Assembly (NCBI GenBank): GCA_946480785.1
Contig: CAMLLD010000014.1
Coordinates: 1 to 64,000, forward strand
Direction: 5' to 3'
Origin: an uncultured Blastocatellia bacterium
GTDB taxonomy: Bacteria > Acidobacteriota > Blastocatellia > Pyrinomonadales > Pyrinomonadaceae
DNA: 64,000 nt
A program made the translations under genes and the position numbers. Below are positions 61,542-64,000 of this stretch, one piece after another. Under the pieces are notes generated by a model, which worked only from the letters and a program-made list of their open reading frames with translations, was not told where the DNA came from and made no database searches. Each line of letters starts with the position of its first letter. Position 1 is the stretch's first letter.

Positions 61542-64000
61542 ATGAATTTCAAAACTATCCCTCAACTCTCACTCGTGCGGGTGCGAAAGCCACTGGCGCT
61601 GGTTGTCCTCAGCCTCGCGCTACTGAGCGCCGGCATGTTTTTTATTTCCTTTGCGTCCGCAGCCCACGACTCGCCCGCCGAAGCAGCCAAAAGCGATTTC
61701 CCGATCGCGAATGCCCTGCAGACGAATATGGGCGGCCTTAACAACGATGTCGGCAATGGGATCGCAGTCGACAGCGCCGGCAATGCGTTCGTGGTCGGTA
61801 ATACATCGTCAACCGACTTTCCGACAGCACATGCTTTCCAGGGCACGTTGGAGATCACCGATGCCTTCGTTACCAAAATCGGAGAGTCGATGGACTTGTC
61901 GCTGTCGATGACTGACACGCCGGATCCGGTCGCGCTCGGAAGTAATCTGACGTACAACATAACCGTCTCCAACATCGGCACTCTTCCGGCAACGAACATC
62001 ACGCTTACCGATCCACTTCCGGCAGGAGCCACATTCGTTTCCGCAAATTCCGCTCAGGGATCCTGCTCGGGAACGCAAACAGTCACCTGTAATCTCGGCA
62101 CATTAAATGGCGGCGCACAAACCGCAGTTACGATCGTTATCAAGCCGACGGCAGCGACGAACATCAGCAACAGCGCTTCTGTGACGGCAACCGAAACTGA
62201 TCCTACGCCCGCGAACAACACGGCAACTCAGGATACGCAGGTTGCTTTCACCGATCTTTCGATCAGTGCGAGCACGGGTTTCGGAAACGTCGTTCCCGGA
62301 GCGAAAGTTAATTACCTGCTCAAAGTAACGAACCTCAACGGCAGTGCCGCGCCGGTGACGTTAACCGACAACCTTCCTGCTGAAACGACGTTTGTTTCGT
62401 GTGCGGCAACGATTGGAACGTGCGGCGGCTCTGCTAACGCGAGGACCGTCACGATTCCCTCGCTCGCCGTGGGCCAATCAGCTTCGGTAACTATCGTAAC
62501 CTCGCTTAACCTGGCAGTTGCGGAAGGCAGTGTGGTGACCAATACGGTCACCATTGACTCAGCTACGCCCGATGCGGATCCGTCGAACAACTCCGCCTCG
62601 ATAGCCGTAACCGCAACCGCTACCCCCTTGCGCAAAAAGAGCAATGGAAAGATCGCCTTTGACTTTAGCACGCTCTTCACCGTGAAAGCAGATGCGAGTG
62701 AAGTTCCGGTCACAGTCTCAGGCAACGCTGCGTGGTTCCCGCGCTGGTCTCCCGATGGCTCACGCATCGCATACGAGATTATTAGGCAGTCTGGTAGAGC
62801 GACCATCGAGATGGTTAATGCTGATGGTTCGGGACTGGTGACAGTATCGGACCACGCACTCACGGTGGCATTACACGACCACAGTACCTTTTCGTGGTCG
62901 CCCGACGGGAGTCGCATCGCCTATGTCGGAGATGACAACTTCATCTATCTCGCCCAAACCGATGGCTCAGGTTCAGTGAAGTTACCAAACGCACCTGAGG
63001 GAATTCGGGACTTGGATTGGTCGCCGGATGGTGCTCGCTTTGTGTTCGCGAAGAACAGGGAAATATTCACCATGGACGTCGACGGTAGCAACCTGGTGAA
63101 ACTCATATCCGTAGCAGCCGGTTCGGAGATCGCTTATTCCCGTCCACTTTGGTCGCCGGACATGACGAAGATCATGCTGGTGCAAAATAGCGTGTTTGGT
63201 CATGTCTTCGCGATTTTTGTCATGAATAGCGATGGCACGCATCTGCGCAAGCTAATCAACTCGCAAAGCTTCGGACATTCATGGTCACCTGACGCGACGA
63301 AGGTAAGCTTCATAGAGGGCACCGAAGTTCACGTCATAAATTTTGATGGCACTAATGAGCTTACCTTAAGGACGAGTACGGGTAATACCCAGCCGGGGTT
63401 TCAATCAACCAGCTGGCAGCCGATCCCGACCAGTATTCCCCTGGTGCCGTCGAGTTCAGAGCCAGAGCCGCAAGGATTGACGATTTCCGGCACCCTAACT
63501 TTTGATTTTTTCGATTTAGCTGGGTCGATTAAATTATCCGGAACTCGAGGCGCCACCACTACATTGGACGAGAGGGGACACTTTGAATTCGTTAACCTGC
63601 CGAAAGGCGGAACGTATACGGTTACTCCGGTTAGTGTCTTCGGATCGTTTAGTCCGACGAGTCGCACGATTGACAACCTGCAACAAGATGTCAGCGGTTT
63701 CGATTTCGTCTTCACACAGCAGCTTCACACAGTTCGTGGCGTTGTGACCGATACCACGGGTAACCCTTTGCCAAACACAACCGTTTCTCTTATCAGTTTC
63801 GGATTTAGAAGGGATGTAGTGAGTGACCATCAGGGCAACTATGTCTTTACGGATGTCTCTACGGACGTCTTCCCTGGTGACCATTATTCTGTTTTGTCAA
63901 CGTGCGATCCCGTGGTGGCAGCACTGCCTGCATTCTTTGATGAGTACACAGTCGATGTGGTATGCGATGCTTCAGGCTCGACGCGAAGCATTTCGGGAAA
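61542..64000 (+). CDS. Long exported SBBP / DUF11 / TolB-like propeller protein, 3' end outside the window
   Basis: The frame from the ATG at 61542 is open to the right edge (819 codons). Signal or anchor (LALVVLSLALLSAGMFF) and an SBBP-type segment (GNGIAVDSAGNAFVVGNTSSTDFP split across blades; about residues 45-110) precede two DUF11 repeats (LTYNITVSNIGTLPATNITL and VNYLLKVTNLNGSAAPVTL; about 125-360). WD40/TolB-like blades follow (FPRWSPDGSRIAYE, FSWSPDGSRIAYV; about 370-610), then carboxypeptidase-regulatory-like domains (HTVRGVVTDTTGNPLPNTTV). It is probably a surface or extracellular binding protein, as is common in Acidobacteriota. Confidence 0.85.
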   Translation, partial: MNFKTIPQLSLVRVRKPLALVVLSLALLSAGMFFISFASAAHDSPAEAAKSDFPIANALQTNMGGLNNDVGNGIAVDSAGNAFVVGNTSSTDFPTAHAFQGTLEITDAFVTKIGESMDLSLSMTDTPDPVALGSNLTYNITVSNIGTLPATNITLTDPLPAGATFVSANSAQGSCSGTQTVTCNLGTLNGGAQTAVTIVIKPTAATNISNSASVTATETDPTPANNTATQDTQVAFTDLSISASTGFGNVVPGAKVNYLLKVTNLNGSAAPVTLTDNLPAETTFVSCAATIGTCGGSANARTVTIPSLAVGQSASVTIVTSLNLAVAEGSVVTNTVTIDSATPDADPSNNSASIAVTATATPLRKKSNGKIAFDFSTLFTVKADASEVPVTVSGNAAWFPRWSPDGSRIAYEIIRQSGRATIEMVNADGSGLVTVSDHALTVALHDHSTFSWSPDGSRIAYVGDDNFIYLAQTDGSGSVKLPNAPEGIRDLDWSPDGARFVFAKNREIFTMDVDGSNLVKLISVAAGSEIAYSRPLWSPDMTKIMLVQNSVFGHVFAIFVMNSDGTHLRKLINSQSFGHSWSPDATKVSFIEGTEVHVINFDGTNELTLRTSTGNTQPGFQSTSWQPIPTSIPLVPSSSEPEPQGLTISGTLTFDFFDLAGSIKLSGTRGATTTLDERGHFEFVNLPKGGTYTVTPVSVFGSFSPTSRTIDNLQQDVSGFDFVFTQQLHTVRGVVTDTTGNPLPNTTVSLISFGFRRDVVSDHQGNYVFTDVSTDVFPGDHYSVLSTCDPVVAALPAFFDEYTVDVVCDASGSTRSISG

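Overview
The window looks like a chromosomal segment of an Acidobacteriota bacterium, probably of the Blastocatellia/Pyrinomonadales type. This is inferred from the acidobacterial VWFA-related protein, Tat-exported metallo-hydrolases and oxidases, large Rhs and beta-propeller surface proteins, a cydAB oxidase and an ECF sigma factor with a DGPF partner. No rRNA is present to confirm the taxonomy.

Layout. 1-10.7 kb: exported trypsin-like protease (cut by the window edge), a decayed M20 hydrolase relic, a NatAB-type ABC exporter, a VWA protein, a Mug glycosylase, a DUF1624-like membrane protein, an aldo/keto reductase, an AI-2E family protein and an HtrA-like protease. 10.7-23.4 kb: zinc metallopeptidase behind a hairpin leader, PQQ-type propeller protein, a copper operon (P1B ATPase, multicopper oxidase, TolC-like protein, small Cys/His protein), a thioredoxin-like gene interrupted by an in-frame TGA that is very probably selenocysteine, a DODA-type dioxygenase, a GH20-like protein and an NHEJ-type DNA ligase. 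23.5-33.1 kb: a polymorphic-toxin locus with a 2032-residue Rhs protein, a zinc-ribbon gene, a displaced second Rhs C-terminal cassette with a candidate immunity gene, and a Sel1-repeat gene. 33.1-43.7 kb: cupin, MBL hydrolase, lytic transglycosylase, cydAB, esterase and a giant propeller/Ig protein. 43.7-53.4 kb: a ParE/TIGR02574 toxin-antitoxin pair, an IclR regulator divergent from aceB-aceA (glyoxylate bypass) with a repeated operator-like motif, an ankyrin protein, two DinB proteins, and a DGPF/ECF42 pair.

54.3-61.4 kb is the most unusual part: a minus-strand tRNA array of 15 intact, CCA-encoding tRNA genes (Arg, Leu-anticodon, His, Glu, Asp, Lys, Pro, Gly, Cys, Met, Ala, Thr, Asn, Lys, Gln). 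Between the tRNAs, on the same strand, lie genes for the RNA ligase RtcB, an HNH nuclease and a DIP1984-family protein. Three of the tRNAs carry C instead of the near-universal U at position 33, and one has a leucine anticodon on a class I body. A 2.6 kb insert interrupts the array at tRNA-Asp and is bounded by a 20-bp duplication of the tRNA 3' end. I infer a mobile or accessory tRNA supply-and-repair cassette, possibly resistant to anticodon nucleases. The window ends inside a long secreted SBBP/DUF11/TolB-like protein.
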